DNA of 64,000 nucleotides from Marinibacterium sp050389775 (GTDB lineage Bacteria > Pseudomonadota > Alphaproteobacteria > Rhodobacterales > Rhodobacteraceae), in contig NZ_CP177144.1 in NCBI RefSeq assembly GCF_050389775.1, positions 3,410,001 through 3,474,000 of the forward strand, in the 5' to 3' direction. The position numbers and the translations under genes are program-made. The notes beneath the pieces were generated by a model. The model was not told the DNA's origin, made no database searches, and saw only the letters and a list, made by a program, of their open reading frames with translations. This document shows, piece by piece, positions 47,259 through 55,535 of this stretch (position 1 is its first letter; every line of letters starts with the position of its first letter).

Positions 47259-47376
47259 CCCATGGCCAGTTTGCACGGCATATGTGCGCGGAGGATGCTT
47301 GCGGAAATGACGCAACGGCATAGGAAAGGTCGGGAATGGCCCATGGCCCGCAACGCCCGCCCCGAAAGGAGTTTCA

Positions 47377-48606
47377 ATGCCCGCCGCTAACACCGCCAGC
47401 AGCTATGGCTCGGTGGCCCGTACCTTCCACTGGCTGACCGCCCTGCTGATCCTGGCTGCCTGGCCCATCGGCCTGATCGCCAACAACCTGTCGCACCAGA
47501 TCCTGGATCCCCAGGTCCAGGTCACCGAAGCGCAGATCCTGCGCACCGTCTTCCTGTTCTCGATGCATAAAACATTGGGCGTTTCCGTGTTCTTCGTGGC
47601 CCTTGCGCGGATCGCCTGGGCCCTGACCCAACCCCGGCCCGGCCTGCTGAACGCCGATCGCAAGCTGGAATCCGGGCTGGCCGAAACGGTGCACTGGCTG
47701 CTCTATGGCAGCCTGGTCCTGGTGCCCCTGTCGGGCTGGATTCACCATGCCGCCACGACGGGCTATGCGCCCATCTGGTGGCCCTTTGGGCAGTCCCTTC
47801 CATTCGTGCCCAAGGATGCGGCCTGGGCCGAGATCGCGGGCGGGGTGCACGAGGTTCTGACCAAGGTCCTGCTGGTCTCGGTTCTGTTACATGTGGCCGG
47901 GGCCGTGAAACATCATGTGATCGATCGCGACGCCACCCTGCGCCGGATGGTCACCGGTCGGGGCGCCGATACGCCGGTTCCGGCCCATGGTCACAGCCTG
48001 GTGCCGCCGGTCCTGGCGCTGGTGCTGGCCGGGCTGGCGCTGGTCGGGGGCGGCTATGCCGGGGTCTATGGCCATGCCAGCGGTGCCACCGGCGGCGGCG
48101 CGCTGGCCGAGGTCGCCTCGGACTGGACGGTCGACGAGGGCAGCCTGCAGATCACCGTGCAGCAGATGGGCTCCGAGGTGACGGGCAGCTTTGCCGACTG
48201 GACTGCCGCCATCAGCTTCGAGCCCCGCGACACGCCCGGGTCGGCCGGCACGGTCGAGGTGACCGTCGCCATCCCTTCGCTGACCCTGGGCACGGTGACC
48301 AGCCAGGCCATGGGCGGCGAGTATTTCGACGCCGAGGCCTTCCCCACGGCCAGTTTCGTGGCCGAGATCCTGCGCACCGAAGACGGCTATGTCGCGCCGG
48401 GCACGCTGACCATCCGCGACACGCCGGTGGCGGCCGAGCTGCCCTTCACGCTGGAACTGGACGGCGACACAGCGCGGATGGCCGGCCAGATGCAGGTGGA
48501 CCGGATGGATTTCGGCATCGGCAGCGGCGTGAAGGATGAAAAGACACTGGCCTTCGGTGTGACCATCGACGTGGCCCTGACCGCCACGCGCGGCGCCGGC
48601 GGCTGA
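47377..48606 (+). CDS. Cytochrome b561-YceI fusion protein
   Basis: 409 residues. Residues 1-190 are a di-heme cytochrome b561 with four membrane helices (about 17-36, 55-83, 103-125, 155-175) and candidate heme histidines H18, H63, H105, H157/H171. A fifth helix (208-226) leads to a periplasmic YceI domain (about 247-405; SDWTVDEGSLQITVQQMG, GEYFDAEAFPTASFVAE, GSGVKDEKTLAFGV). YceI domains bind isoprenoid lipids such as ubiquinone, so the fusion likely couples quinone binding to membrane electron transfer. AAGGAG precedes the ATG. A stand-alone YceI lies 0.5 kb further on. Confidence 0.93.
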   Translation: MPAANTASSYGSVARTFHWLTALLILAAWPIGLIANNLSHQILDPQVQVTEAQILRTVFLFSMHKTLGVSVFFVALARIAWALTQPRPGLLNADRKLESGLAETVHWLLYGSLVLVPLSGWIHHAATTGYAPIWWPFGQSLPFVPKDAAWAEIAGGVHEVLTKVLLVSVLLHVAGAVKHHVIDRDATLRRMVTGRGADTPVPAHGHSLVPPVLALVLAGLALVGGGYAGVYGHASGATGGGALAEVASDWTVDEGSLQITVQQMGSEVTGSFADWTAAISFEPRDTPGSAGTVEVTVAIPSLTLGTVTSQAMGGEYFDAEAFPTASFVAEILRTEDGYVAPGTLTIRDTPVAAELPFTLELDGDTARMAGQMQVDRMDFGIGSGVKDEKTLAFGVTIDVALTATRGAGG

Positions 48607-48614
48607 CCCGCCCT

Positions 48615-49004
48615 TCGCCCGGGCCGTGCCTTGGCCGGCCCGGGCGCTGATCGCCCCGGGCGGTGGGCACTTCCGCGCCACACGGGCAGCACGGTCCCCG
48701 GCACCCAAGCGCAACGCGCTCCGCCGCACCCGGGCGCAACGCTCTCTCCGCCCGCATCCAAGCGCAATACACCCTCCGCCTGTACCCGGGCGCAATACAC
48801 TTGCCACCGCACCCAGGCGGTGCGCCCCCACCGCACCCGGGCGGCGCGCCCCCACCGCACCCGGGCGGTGCGCCCCTCGGGTCCCGGGCACCATGCCCCA
48901 GCTGCCAGGTGCCGCGCGCTCCCGCATCACGCCCGGGCGCCACATTCTCCCGATCCCGGGCATTGCGCCCCTCCGCGTCCGGGCACCGCACCTCGCCCGC
49001 CATA
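48615..49004. repeat. Tandem array with CACCCGGGCG core
   Basis: About 13-16 units of ~24-28 bp follow the fusion gene's stop. The central ones are clearest: CACCCAAGCGCAACGCGCTC, CACCCGGGCGCAACGCTCTC, CATCCAAGCGCAATACACCC, TACCCGGGCGCAATACACTT, CACCCAGGCGGTGCGCCCCC, CACCCGGGCGGCGCGCCCCC, CACCCGGGCGGTGCGCCCCT. Units decay towards both ends. The small open frames across it encode only repeats and are not credible genes. No spacers, so not CRISPR. Confidence 0.8.
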
Positions 49005-49011
49005 ACTAAAA

Positions 49012-49043
49012 AACCGCCGGCCCCATGACGGGACCGGCGGTCT
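49012..49043 (-). terminator. Terminator of yceI
   Basis: AACCGCCGG...CCGGCGGT stem; on the minus strand it is followed by TTTTTTAG. It may also stop plus-strand transcripts coming out of the repeat array. Confidence 0.85.
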
Positions 49044-49079
49044 TGCTTTCTGCCGTCATCCGCCCGAAGGCGGCGCGGA

Positions 49080-49655
49080 TCACTCGGCTTTCATCGCCTC
49101 GAGCGAGATCTCGACAGCCACTTCGTCGCTGACGTAGGGCGCGAAGGCGCCGACATTGTAATCCGAGCGCACCAGCGTGGTGGTGGCCGAGAAACCGGCC
49201 CAGGGCTTGCCTTCCATCGGGTGGTCGCCGGCCTGGTTCAGCTTGGCGTCCAGCACGACTTCCTTGGTCACGCCGTTCAGCGTCAGGTCGCCGGTGATCA
49301 GCGCGGTATCCTCGCCGGTCACTTCGATCGAGGTCGAGGTGAAGGTCACCATCTCGTCTTCGGTGGCCCCGAAGAAGTCATCCGACATGAAATGGTCGAA
49401 CCGGCCTTCCCAGCCGGTCAGCATCGACATCACCGGCATCGACACGGTGACCGACGAATTGGCCGGCTCTTCGGCGTCGAACATGATCTCGCCCTCGAAG
49501 CCCGAGAACATGCCGTAGCCGGTCGAATAACCGAGGTGGTTATAGGAAAACACGATCTGGCTGTGGCTGGGGTCGAGCACGTATTTCTCCGGCTCGGCAA
49601 AGGCTGCGGTGGCTGCCGCGACCGCGAAACCGGCGGCCAGAAGGGGGGTTTTCAT
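49080..49655 (-). CDS. Exported YceI-family protein
   Basis: 191 residues. Signal peptide MKTPLLAAGFAVAAATAAFA, then the complete YceI lipocalin-like barrel: KYVLDPSHSQIVFSYNHLG, FDHFMSDDFFG, LTLNGVTKEVVLDAKL and a C-terminal EVAVEISLEAMK. It would bind a polyisoprenoid lipid or quinone in the periplasm. The start at 49655 is chosen because GGAGAC lies 8 nt upstream and a signal peptide begins there. Convergent with the b561-YceI fusion, so two YceI domains of different origin occur side by side. Confidence 0.92.
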   Translation of the reverse strand: MKTPLLAAGFAVAAATAAFAEPEKYVLDPSHSQIVFSYNHLGYSTGYGMFSGFEGEIMFDAEEPANSSVTVSMPVMSMLTGWEGRFDHFMSDDFFGATEDEMVTFTSTSIEVTGEDTALITGDLTLNGVTKEVVLDAKLNQAGDHPMEGKPWAGFSATTTLVRSDYNVGAFAPYVSDEVAVEISLEAMKAE

Positions 49656-49880
49656 GTGAAGTCTCCATGTCGACTGAAAAAACATCCGTGCCAGTCATGT
49701 GCTGTGGCGGGGTCGTGCCGCAACTGCACAATTCCCCACAGGACCTGTGAAACGGCGAACAGCCCTGCCTGCCGCTTGGGCACGGATCCGCCGGACGACC
49801 GACGCCGCCCCCGAAACAAGAGGACGGCGCCGGATCGTCGCCGGAGTGGTAACGGGCTGAAAACGGGGGTGTATCGCGGC

Positions 49881-50408
49881 CTAGGCGCAGAGCGGGCCGA
49901 ACTGGTCGCGCAGCTCGGCGCGCATGCCGGCATCGGGCACGGGCAATGTCAGGAAGGGCGTGCCGTCGGTGTCCCACAGGTCGATCGCCCCCGACGAGAT
50001 ATAGACCGCGCCAAAGGTGTCATAGCCCCGGCTGAGGATCGTCTCGCTGCGGCCCTGGTTGTTGCGCTGTGTGATGCGCAGCTCGCGCCGGCGGGCATCG
50101 AAATGCACCTCGGGCTTGGTTTCGTCGTGGTTGCGCATCAACAGCGCCACGCCGCAGAACAGGAAGAACAGCGAGGCCACCAGCTTCATCATGCGCAGAT
50201 GGGCCATGTCGGTCATGCCGGCCGGGTCGGGCAGCATCCACATCACGGCCGAACAGATGACCAGCAGCGTGCCGGCAACCTGGAAGATGATCCGCTGGAC
50301 GTTGCGCCGGGTGTCGAAGGTCAGCCTGACCGGGCGTTGCGTCGACTTCCGCCGGGGCCGCGAGGGAACGACCGGCTCGGAAATCATGGTCGGATCAAGG
50401 GATGTCAT
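49881..50408 (-). CDS. Two-TM protein of unknown function
   Basis: 175 residues. Basic N-terminus (SRPRRKSTQRPVRLTFDTRR), two helices (about 44-60 and 75-93), then a C-terminal beta-rich part (KPEVHFDARRRELRITQRN, GAVYISSGAIDLWDTDG). The start at 50408 has AGGAGC 9 nt upstream. It is divergent from rpsF. No family recognised; possibly a PH-like domain on a membrane anchor. Confidence 0.65.
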   Translation of the reverse strand: MTSLDPTMISEPVVPSRPRRKSTQRPVRLTFDTRRNVQRIIFQVAGTLLVICSAVMWMLPDPAGMTDMAHLRMMKLVASLFFLFCGVALLMRNHDETKPEVHFDARRRELRITQRNNQGRSETILSRGYDTFGAVYISSGAIDLWDTDGTPFLTLPVPDAGMRAELRDQFGPLCA

Positions 50409-50598
50409 CGTTAATGTGCTCCTGCACGTCATGGTGCGAGGCACAACCAGACCGCGCCCCATGCCGCGATCCTGCAGGATTTCACGGCAACTTTGGGGCA
50501 AGCATTGGAAAATGGAATGGCATCCCTCCCGTCTGCCCGCCCCGCGGCCACCGGCGGTTGCGGCCCGGCCCCGACAGACCCGCCCGGGGCGATGGCGC

Positions 50599-50626
50599 TT
50601 GATCCCTGCACAGAACCGTGTATAGG
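50599..50626 (+). promoter_or_regulatory. rpsF operon promoter
   Basis: TTGATC, 16 bp, TATAGG, about 105 bp before the rpsF start; leaves a leader of ~100 nt. Confidence 0.55.
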
Positions 50627-50668
50627 GGCATCTCCCCGCATCACGCATGAAACGCGCAGTCTCTCGTG

Positions 50669-50698
50669 GTGGGACCGCGGGGCCCGACCGTCCCGCCT
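50669..50698 (+). promoter_or_regulatory. Leader hairpin upstream of rpsF (possible S6:S18 autoregulatory site)
   Basis: GGTGGGAC and GTCCCGCC pair over 8 bp (one G-U) around a 14-nt CCG-containing loop, 34 nt before the rpsF start. rpsF leaders in many bacteria bind the S6:S18 complex through a CCG-bearing hairpin; position fits, the detailed motif was not verified. Confidence 0.35.
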
Positions 50699-50731
50699 AT
50701 GAAATGCGCCCAGATAGAAGCAGGAGTGCAC

Positions 50732-51085
50732 ATGCCGCTTTACGAGCATGTCTTCATCGCGCGTCAGGACCTGTCCAACGCGCAGGCCGAAGGGCTGATC
50801 GAACATTTCGGTGCCGTTCTGAACGACAACGGCGGCCACATCGTCGACCAGGAATACTGGGGCGTGAAGACGATGGCCTACAAGATCAACAAGAACCGCA
50901 AGGGCCACTACGCCTTTCTCAAGACCAATGCACCGGCGCCGGCCATCCAGGAAATGGAACGCCTGATGCGCCTGCATGACGACGTCATGCGCGTGCTGAC
51001 CATCAAGGTCGACGAACACGCCGAAGGCCCGTCCATCCAGATGCAGAAGCGCGACGAGCGGGACAACCGCCGCGAGCGCCGCTGA
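50732..51085 (+). CDS. rpsF: Ribosomal protein S6
   Basis: 117 residues. PLYEHVFIARQDLSNAQ, then EYWGVKTMAYKINKNRKGHY and the basic C-terminus (KRDERDNRRERR). S6 binds S18 in the small-subunit platform; rpsR follows 25 bp on. CAGGAG lies 7 nt before the ATG, which was chosen over upstream starts on that basis. Confidence 0.97.
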   Translation: MPLYEHVFIARQDLSNAQAEGLIEHFGAVLNDNGGHIVDQEYWGVKTMAYKINKNRKGHYAFLKTNAPAPAIQEMERLMRLHDDVMRVLTIKVDEHAEGPSIQMQKRDERDNRRERR

Positions 51086-51110
51086 TCGCTTGAGAAACAG
51101 GAGCTAAACC

Positions 51111-51338
51111 ATGGCCGCAAAACCGTTTTTCCGCCGCCGCAAGGTCTGCCCCTTCTCGGGCGACAATGCACCCGCAATCGACTACAAGGACACTCGTCTG
51201 CTGCAGCGCTACATCTCCGAGCGCGGCAAGATCGTGCCCTCGCGTATCACCGCCGTCTCGGCGAAGAAGCAGCGTGAACTGGCCCGCGCCATCAAGCGCG
51301 CCCGCTTCCTCGCCCTGCTGCCCTACGCGGTCAAGTAA
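51111..51338 (+). CDS. rpsR: Ribosomal protein S18
   Basis: 75 residues. RRRKVCPFSGDNAPAIDYKD and AVSAKKQRELARAIKRARFL are the S18 signatures; a single Cys rather than a zinc set. Partner of S6. AGGAGC before the ATG; middle gene of the operon. Confidence 0.97.
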   Translation: MAAKPFFRRRKVCPFSGDNAPAIDYKDTRLLQRYISERGKIVPSRITAVSAKKQRELARAIKRARFLALLPYAVK

Positions 51339-51349
51339 GGAGCAAGCAC

Positions 51350-51979
51350 ATGCAAGTCATCCTTCTCGAACGGGTCGCCAAGCTTGGCCAGATGGGCGAA
51401 GTCGTCGACGTCAAGCCGGGCTATGCCCGCAACTACCTGCTGCCCCAGAAAAAGGCGCTGACCGCTTCGAAAGCCAATATCGCCGCCTTCGAAGACCAGA
51501 AAGCCCAGCTGGAAGCACGCAACCTGGAAACCCGCAAGGAAGCCGAAGCGCTTGGCGAAAAGCTGGACGGCCAGCAGTTCGTCGTGATTCGCCAGGCCTC
51601 CGACGGCGGCTCGCTCTACGGTTCGGTCACGCCGCGTGACGCGGCCGACGCGGCCACGGCCGACGGGTTCTCGATCGACCGCAAGCAGGTGCTGATCGCC
51701 AAGCCGATCAAGGACCTGGGCCTGCACGACGTGCACGTCACGCTGCACCCCGAGGTCGAAGTGATCATCAAGCTGAACGTCGCGCGTTCGCCCGAAGAGG
51801 CCGAGCTGCAGGCGTCGGGCAAGTCGATCCAGGAGCTGGCCGCCGAAGAGGAAGCCGCTGCGGAATTCGAGATTGCCGAGCTGTTCGAGGACATCGGTTC
51901 GGCCGCGTCCGACGACGACGACCTGGGCCCGGTGGCCGATGCCGCCGAAGCTTCGGAAGACGACACGAACAACGCCTGA
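51350..51979 (+). CDS. rplI: Ribosomal protein L9
   Basis: 209 residues. N-terminal domain MQVILLERVAKLGQMGEVVD, GYARNYLLPQ, long connecting helix and C-terminal domain, plus an acidic extension of ~40 residues (AAEEEAAAEFEIAELFED, then ASDDDDLG) beyond the ~150-residue E. coli L9, common in this order. 11 bp after rpsR. Confidence 0.97.
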   Translation: MQVILLERVAKLGQMGEVVDVKPGYARNYLLPQKKALTASKANIAAFEDQKAQLEARNLETRKEAEALGEKLDGQQFVVIRQASDGGSLYGSVTPRDAADAATADGFSIDRKQVLIAKPIKDLGLHDVHVTLHPEVEVIIKLNVARSPEEAELQASGKSIQELAAEEEAAAEFEIAELFEDIGSAASDDDDLGPVADAAEASEDDTNNA

Positions 51980-52006
51980 TCCACTTTGGATCACTGTTGA
52001 CGGACC

Positions 52007-52037
52007 AGGGGCCGCGCCGGGAAACCGGGGCGGCCCT
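52007..52037 (+). terminator. Likely terminator of rpsF-rpsR-rplI
   Basis: AGGGGCCGCGCCGG GAAA CCGGGGCGGCCCT with a bulge and one mismatch, then TTCC; 28 bp after rplI. The following spacer to 52341 contains no gene I can support. Confidence 0.5.
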
Positions 52038-52341
52038 TTCCTGTCTCAGCCCTTCGGCATTGCCCCGCCGGGCGGGCTTGCCCGCCCCACCGGGCGGTCG
52101 CGCGGGCCACATGCCCTGCCCGAACACGCCGCGAATCCCCGTCTGCCACATGGGCCGGGACGCATTCCGGCCCCGCTTTTCCGGGCCGTTTCAAGCCAAA
52201 CCGGCCGGGCCGAGGCCCGCAGCCCGGCAATGGCCGGATCGTGCCGCAGAAGCGGGCCGGCGGGCAGATCCTTGCCGATGAGGGTGGACAGGAGGGAATT
52301 GAAGGCTAGGCAGATCGTTTTGGACCGGGTTATTAGACCGC

Positions 52342-52833
52342 ATGACCCATCTGATCCGCCCCCTGATCATTGCCGTCATGGCCGCGACGCTCGCGACGGC
52401 AGGATGCACGAGCAGCAAGCAGGACGACACGTCCGCCAAGCTGCAATTCGCCGCCAATGAACCTCCGCTCTATCCCAACGAGACACCGGAGCTTCGGGCA
52501 AAGATCAACAAGTGGGCCGACCACTACGAGGTGCCCCGGTCCCTGGTGCACCGCGTGGTGATCCGCGAAAGCACCCACCGGCCCTGGGCGCGCAACGGGC
52601 CCTATTACGGGCTGATGCAGATCCTGCCGGCCACCGCGCGGGGGATGGGCTATGGCGGCAATGCCGAGGGGCTGCTGGATGCCGATACCAACCTGGAATA
52701 CGCGGTGAAGTACCTGCGCGGCGCCTGGCTGGTGTCCGACGGCAACCCGTCGGAGGCGGTGGGCTGGTACGCCAAGGGATATTACTACGAGGCCAAGCGC
52801 CTCGACATGCTGGAAGAGACCGGCCTGCGCTGA
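52342..52833 (+). CDS. Lipoprotein lytic transglycosylase (SLT domain)
   Basis: 163 residues. Lipobox TAGC with C22 after a hydrophobic signal, so anchored to a membrane from the periplasm. The SLT domain has catalytic E76 in VIRESTHRPWA, then GPYYGLMQILPATARGMGY and GWYAKGYYY. It cleaves glycan strands of peptidoglycan. Monocistronic; the GTAG hairpin downstream ends in TTTT and may terminate it. Confidence 0.92.
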   Translation: MTHLIRPLIIAVMAATLATAGCTSSKQDDTSAKLQFAANEPPLYPNETPELRAKINKWADHYEVPRSLVHRVVIRESTHRPWARNGPYYGLMQILPATARGMGYGGNAEGLLDADTNLEYAVKYLRGAWLVSDGNPSEAVGWYAKGYYYEAKRLDMLEETGLR

Positions 52834-52875
52834 GCCGGTGCTTTCGGGCACGGGCAACATCAGGCAGTGGCGGAT

Positions 52876-52897
52876 GTAGGGCGGGGATTTCCCCGCC
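52876..52897 (+). repeat. GTAG-headed REP-like hairpin, copy 2
   Basis: GTAG GGCGGGG ATTT CCCCGCC, followed by TTTTCC. Same head and stem as 5827-5848 with a different loop. It lies 43 bp after the transglycosylase stop, where it can work as a terminator. Confidence 0.65.
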
Positions 52898-53077
52898 TTT
52901 TCCTTTGGGGTCCCGGCGATTCGTACTGGGGCCAAGTCCCGAGGGCACAAGGCGGCGGGTGTTGTCGGACGGGGGCGTCCCCGCCTGTCTCGTGGGCGCC
53001 ACCATCGCCCCATGCCAAGAGCCGCATCCTCCACAGCGCGCGCGCCTGCCCGGCTCCCCGACCGGGCAGAGCGGCGG

Positions 53078-53290
53078 TCAGACGGTCTTGTGGCGCCGGA
53101 ATTGTTCCGGCGTGCCGCAGCGATAGCTGCTGATCCGCCAGTCGGGATGGGTGGCCGTCCATTCGGCCAGGTGGGGCTGGGCGTTCATCAGACAGGCCAT
53201 CGGCGTCATCTGTTCGCTGAACAGCAGGCTGCGTTCCTCGCAGACCGTGGGGCTGGTCTGCAGGCAGGTCACGAATACAAGAGCGATCAT
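53078..53290 (-). CDS. Conserved-looking 70-residue protein
   Basis: A short hydrophobic N-terminus (MIALVFVTCLQTSP), then CEERSLLFSEQMTPMACLM and a WTATHPDWRISSYRCG ending; four cysteines in all. AAGGAG lies 6 nt before the ATG. Similar tiny proteins are familiar from Rhodobacterales genomes, but no function is known. Probably exported or membrane-attached. The 53291-53611 spacer upstream holds its promoter and nothing else that I recognise. Confidence 0.65.
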   Translation of the reverse strand: MIALVFVTCLQTSPTVCEERSLLFSEQMTPMACLMNAQPHLAEWTATHPDWRISSYRCGTPEQFRRHKTV

Positions 53291-53611
53291 TCGTATCTCC
53301 TTTGGGCTACCGCTCGACAAGGCTTCGCCATGGCGAAACCATCTGGCTCCTCCCCAAAAGTCCGGTTGATCCTGCGTACGGTCTGTTAGGACTTTCTCCC
53401 GCCCGGACGCCCCTGAATTACGGCGCCGGACGGACAATGCGTTCATGCTGCGATGCAGCGTAAATGAAAAGACCTTATACTTCGTGAATCCCGGAAATCC
53501 TCGACCATGGTTAACGGCGCCCAAAAAACGGGCATTCCGCAGACCACCCGACCGACACGACCCCCGGCCAAACCGCCCCTGCCGACAACGGCCAACCATG
53601 TCCCCAATGGA

Positions 53612-53639
53612 AAAGGGCCGGCGCAGCGGCCGGCCCTTT
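53612..53639 (-). terminator. Terminator of tig
   Basis: Perfect 11-bp stem AAAGGGCCGGC and complement with 6-nt loop; on the minus strand it ends in CCCTTTTCC, 33 bp after the tig stop. Confidence 0.85.
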
Positions 53640-53672
53640 CACCATGATGTCCCCTCAGGTGCGAAGAAGCGC

Positions 53673-55004
53673 TTACGCGTCTTCTTCCTCCAGTGCCTCG
53701 ACGGCTTCTTTCAGCTCGTCCTTGGTCACGTCCTTTTCCGAGATCTGGGCCAGTTCGAAGATGTAGTCAACCACCTTGTCTTCGAAGATCGGCGCCCGCA
53801 GCTGCTGCTGCATCTGCGCGTTCTGCTGGACGAACTCGAAGAACTGGCGTTCCTGGCCCGGGTACTGGCGCGCCTGCGCCATGATCGCCTGGGTCATCTC
53901 GGCATCCGAAACCTCGACCTCGGCCTTCTGGCCCAGCTCGGCCAGCAGTAGGCCCAGGCGCACGCGGCGCTCGGCCAGGGTGTTGTGCTCGTCGGTCGGC
54001 TCGATCTCGGCGTGGTCATGGCCCTGCACGTCGGGGTTTTCCTCGTGCCACAGCTGGTGCGCGATCTGCTTGGCCTCGGCCTCGACCAGGCTCGGCGGCA
54101 GGTCGAAGGACACCACGCCGTCCAGCGCGTCCAGCAGCTTGCGCTTGAGGACCGACCGGGCCGCGCCGGCATATTCGGCTTCCAGGCGCTCGGTGATCTG
54201 GCCTTTCAGGGCCTCGAGATCCTCGGCGCCGAACTTCTTGGCCAGCTCGTCGTCGATCTCGGCCGCCTTGGGCGACTTGACCTCTTTCACGGTGCAGTCA
54301 AAGACCGCTTCCTTGCCGGCCAGGTGAGCGGCGCCGTATTCCTCGGGGAAGGTCACGGTCACGGCCTTTTCCTCGCCGCCCTTCACGCCGACCAGCTGCT
54401 CTTCGAAGCCGGGGATGAAGCTGCCCGAGCCCAGGACCAGCGGGTAATCTTCGGCCGAACCGCCGTCGAAGGCTTCGCCGTCGACCTTGCCCACGAAGTC
54501 AAAGACCACCTGGTCGCCGTCTTCGGCCGCGCCGTCCTTGGCTTCGAAATCCTGGGCGTTCTCGGCCAGGCTTTCCAGGGCTTCGGTCACCGAGGCCTCG
54601 TCGGCCTTGACCACCATCTTCTCGAGCGAGATCACCGACAGGTCGACCTCGGGGATCGCCGGCAGGGCTTCGTAGGTCATTTCGACCTCGACGTCGTCAC
54701 CCTCTTTCCAGTCCTCGTTGGTCATCTTGACCTGGGGCTGCAGGGCCGGCCGGTCGCCGCTGTCCTCGAAATGCTTGTTCATGGCGCCGTCGATGCTTTC
54801 CTGCATGACTTCGCCAAGGATACGCTGGCCGAACTGGCGCTTGAGCAGCGGCAGGGGCACCTTGCCCTTGCGGAAGCCCTTCATCTCGATGTCGGGCTGG
54901 GCTTCGGTCAGCTTTTCCATGACCTTTTCTTCCAGCTCGGCCGCGGACACCGTGATGGCGTAGCCGCGTTTCAGACCCTCGTTCAGCGTCTCGGTAACCT
55001 GCAT
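53673..55004 (-). CDS. tig: Trigger factor
   Basis: 443 residues. Ribosome-bound chaperone and prolyl isomerase. N-terminal ribosome-binding part with the signature GFRKGKVPLPLLKRQFG, central FKBP domain (GDQVVFDFVGKVDG, LGSGSFIPGFEEQLVG), and the long helical C-terminal substrate-binding arms. The ATG at 55004 (MQVTETLNEGLKRGY) is preferred, with GGGGAAAG 6 nt upstream; an ATG 15 bases earlier is possible. Confidence 0.96.
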   Translation of the reverse strand: MQVTETLNEGLKRGYAITVSAAELEEKVMEKLTEAQPDIEMKGFRKGKVPLPLLKRQFGQRILGEVMQESIDGAMNKHFEDSGDRPALQPQVKMTNEDWKEGDDVEVEMTYEALPAIPEVDLSVISLEKMVVKADEASVTEALESLAENAQDFEAKDGAAEDGDQVVFDFVGKVDGEAFDGGSAEDYPLVLGSGSFIPGFEEQLVGVKGGEEKAVTVTFPEEYGAAHLAGKEAVFDCTVKEVKSPKAAEIDDELAKKFGAEDLEALKGQITERLEAEYAGAARSVLKRKLLDALDGVVSFDLPPSLVEAEAKQIAHQLWHEENPDVQGHDHAEIEPTDEHNTLAERRVRLGLLLAELGQKAEVEVSDAEMTQAIMAQARQYPGQERQFFEFVQQNAQMQQQLRAPIFEDKVVDYIFELAQISEKDVTKDELKEAVEALEEEDA

Positions 55005-55067
55005 ATCGTCTTTCCCCATGGCTCAACCCCGCGGGGAGCCCCCACGCGGCGCGCGAAAATTTGGCAC

Positions 55068-55096
55068 CTTCTATGTGGCGGGCCGGACCTGTGCAA
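55068..55096 (-). promoter_or_regulatory. tig promoter
   Basis: On the minus strand TTGCAC, 17 bp, TAGAAG, about 64 bp before the tig start. The rest of the 55097-55535 spacer is GC-rich with small inverted repeats and no gene I can support. Confidence 0.5.
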
Positions 55097-55535
55097 GCGG
55101 CTAACGGCGATTGAGGGGGTTTGGCCGGCGAAAACCGCCGGTCTTCAAGGAAACAAGGGGGCCCGGGGGGCCCGGACGAGGCTGCGAATCGCTTGAGGCG
55201 GGCCGTTCACACCCCTCGCCACGCCATGGTCCGGCCATCGGCTGACAGCCGTTCCCCCCGGCCCCGCGTGGACGGGCAGTCGGTCGGTTCCTTGCGCGGG
55301 CCTGTCCGCGACCGGCCGTCACATCACGAGCCCGGCAGGCGTCCGGTGGTCACATTCTCCGGCCCAGGACGCGCATCGCACAACACGGCAGGCGGTCGCC
55401 GACGCCTCGGCGCGTCCCGCCATGCGATCGCCCGTTGCGTCGCGTGGCCCGGCAGATGGCCGGCGGGGACATCGCGCCCCCTGCCCGCCACCGGCCGGCG
55501 CACCATCCGCCCCGGCCGCCTGCCAGCGCCAAGGA

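Noticed and set aside
48615..49004. CRISPR array
   Set aside because: Units are contiguous and imperfect with no unique spacers, and there are no cas genes nearby.
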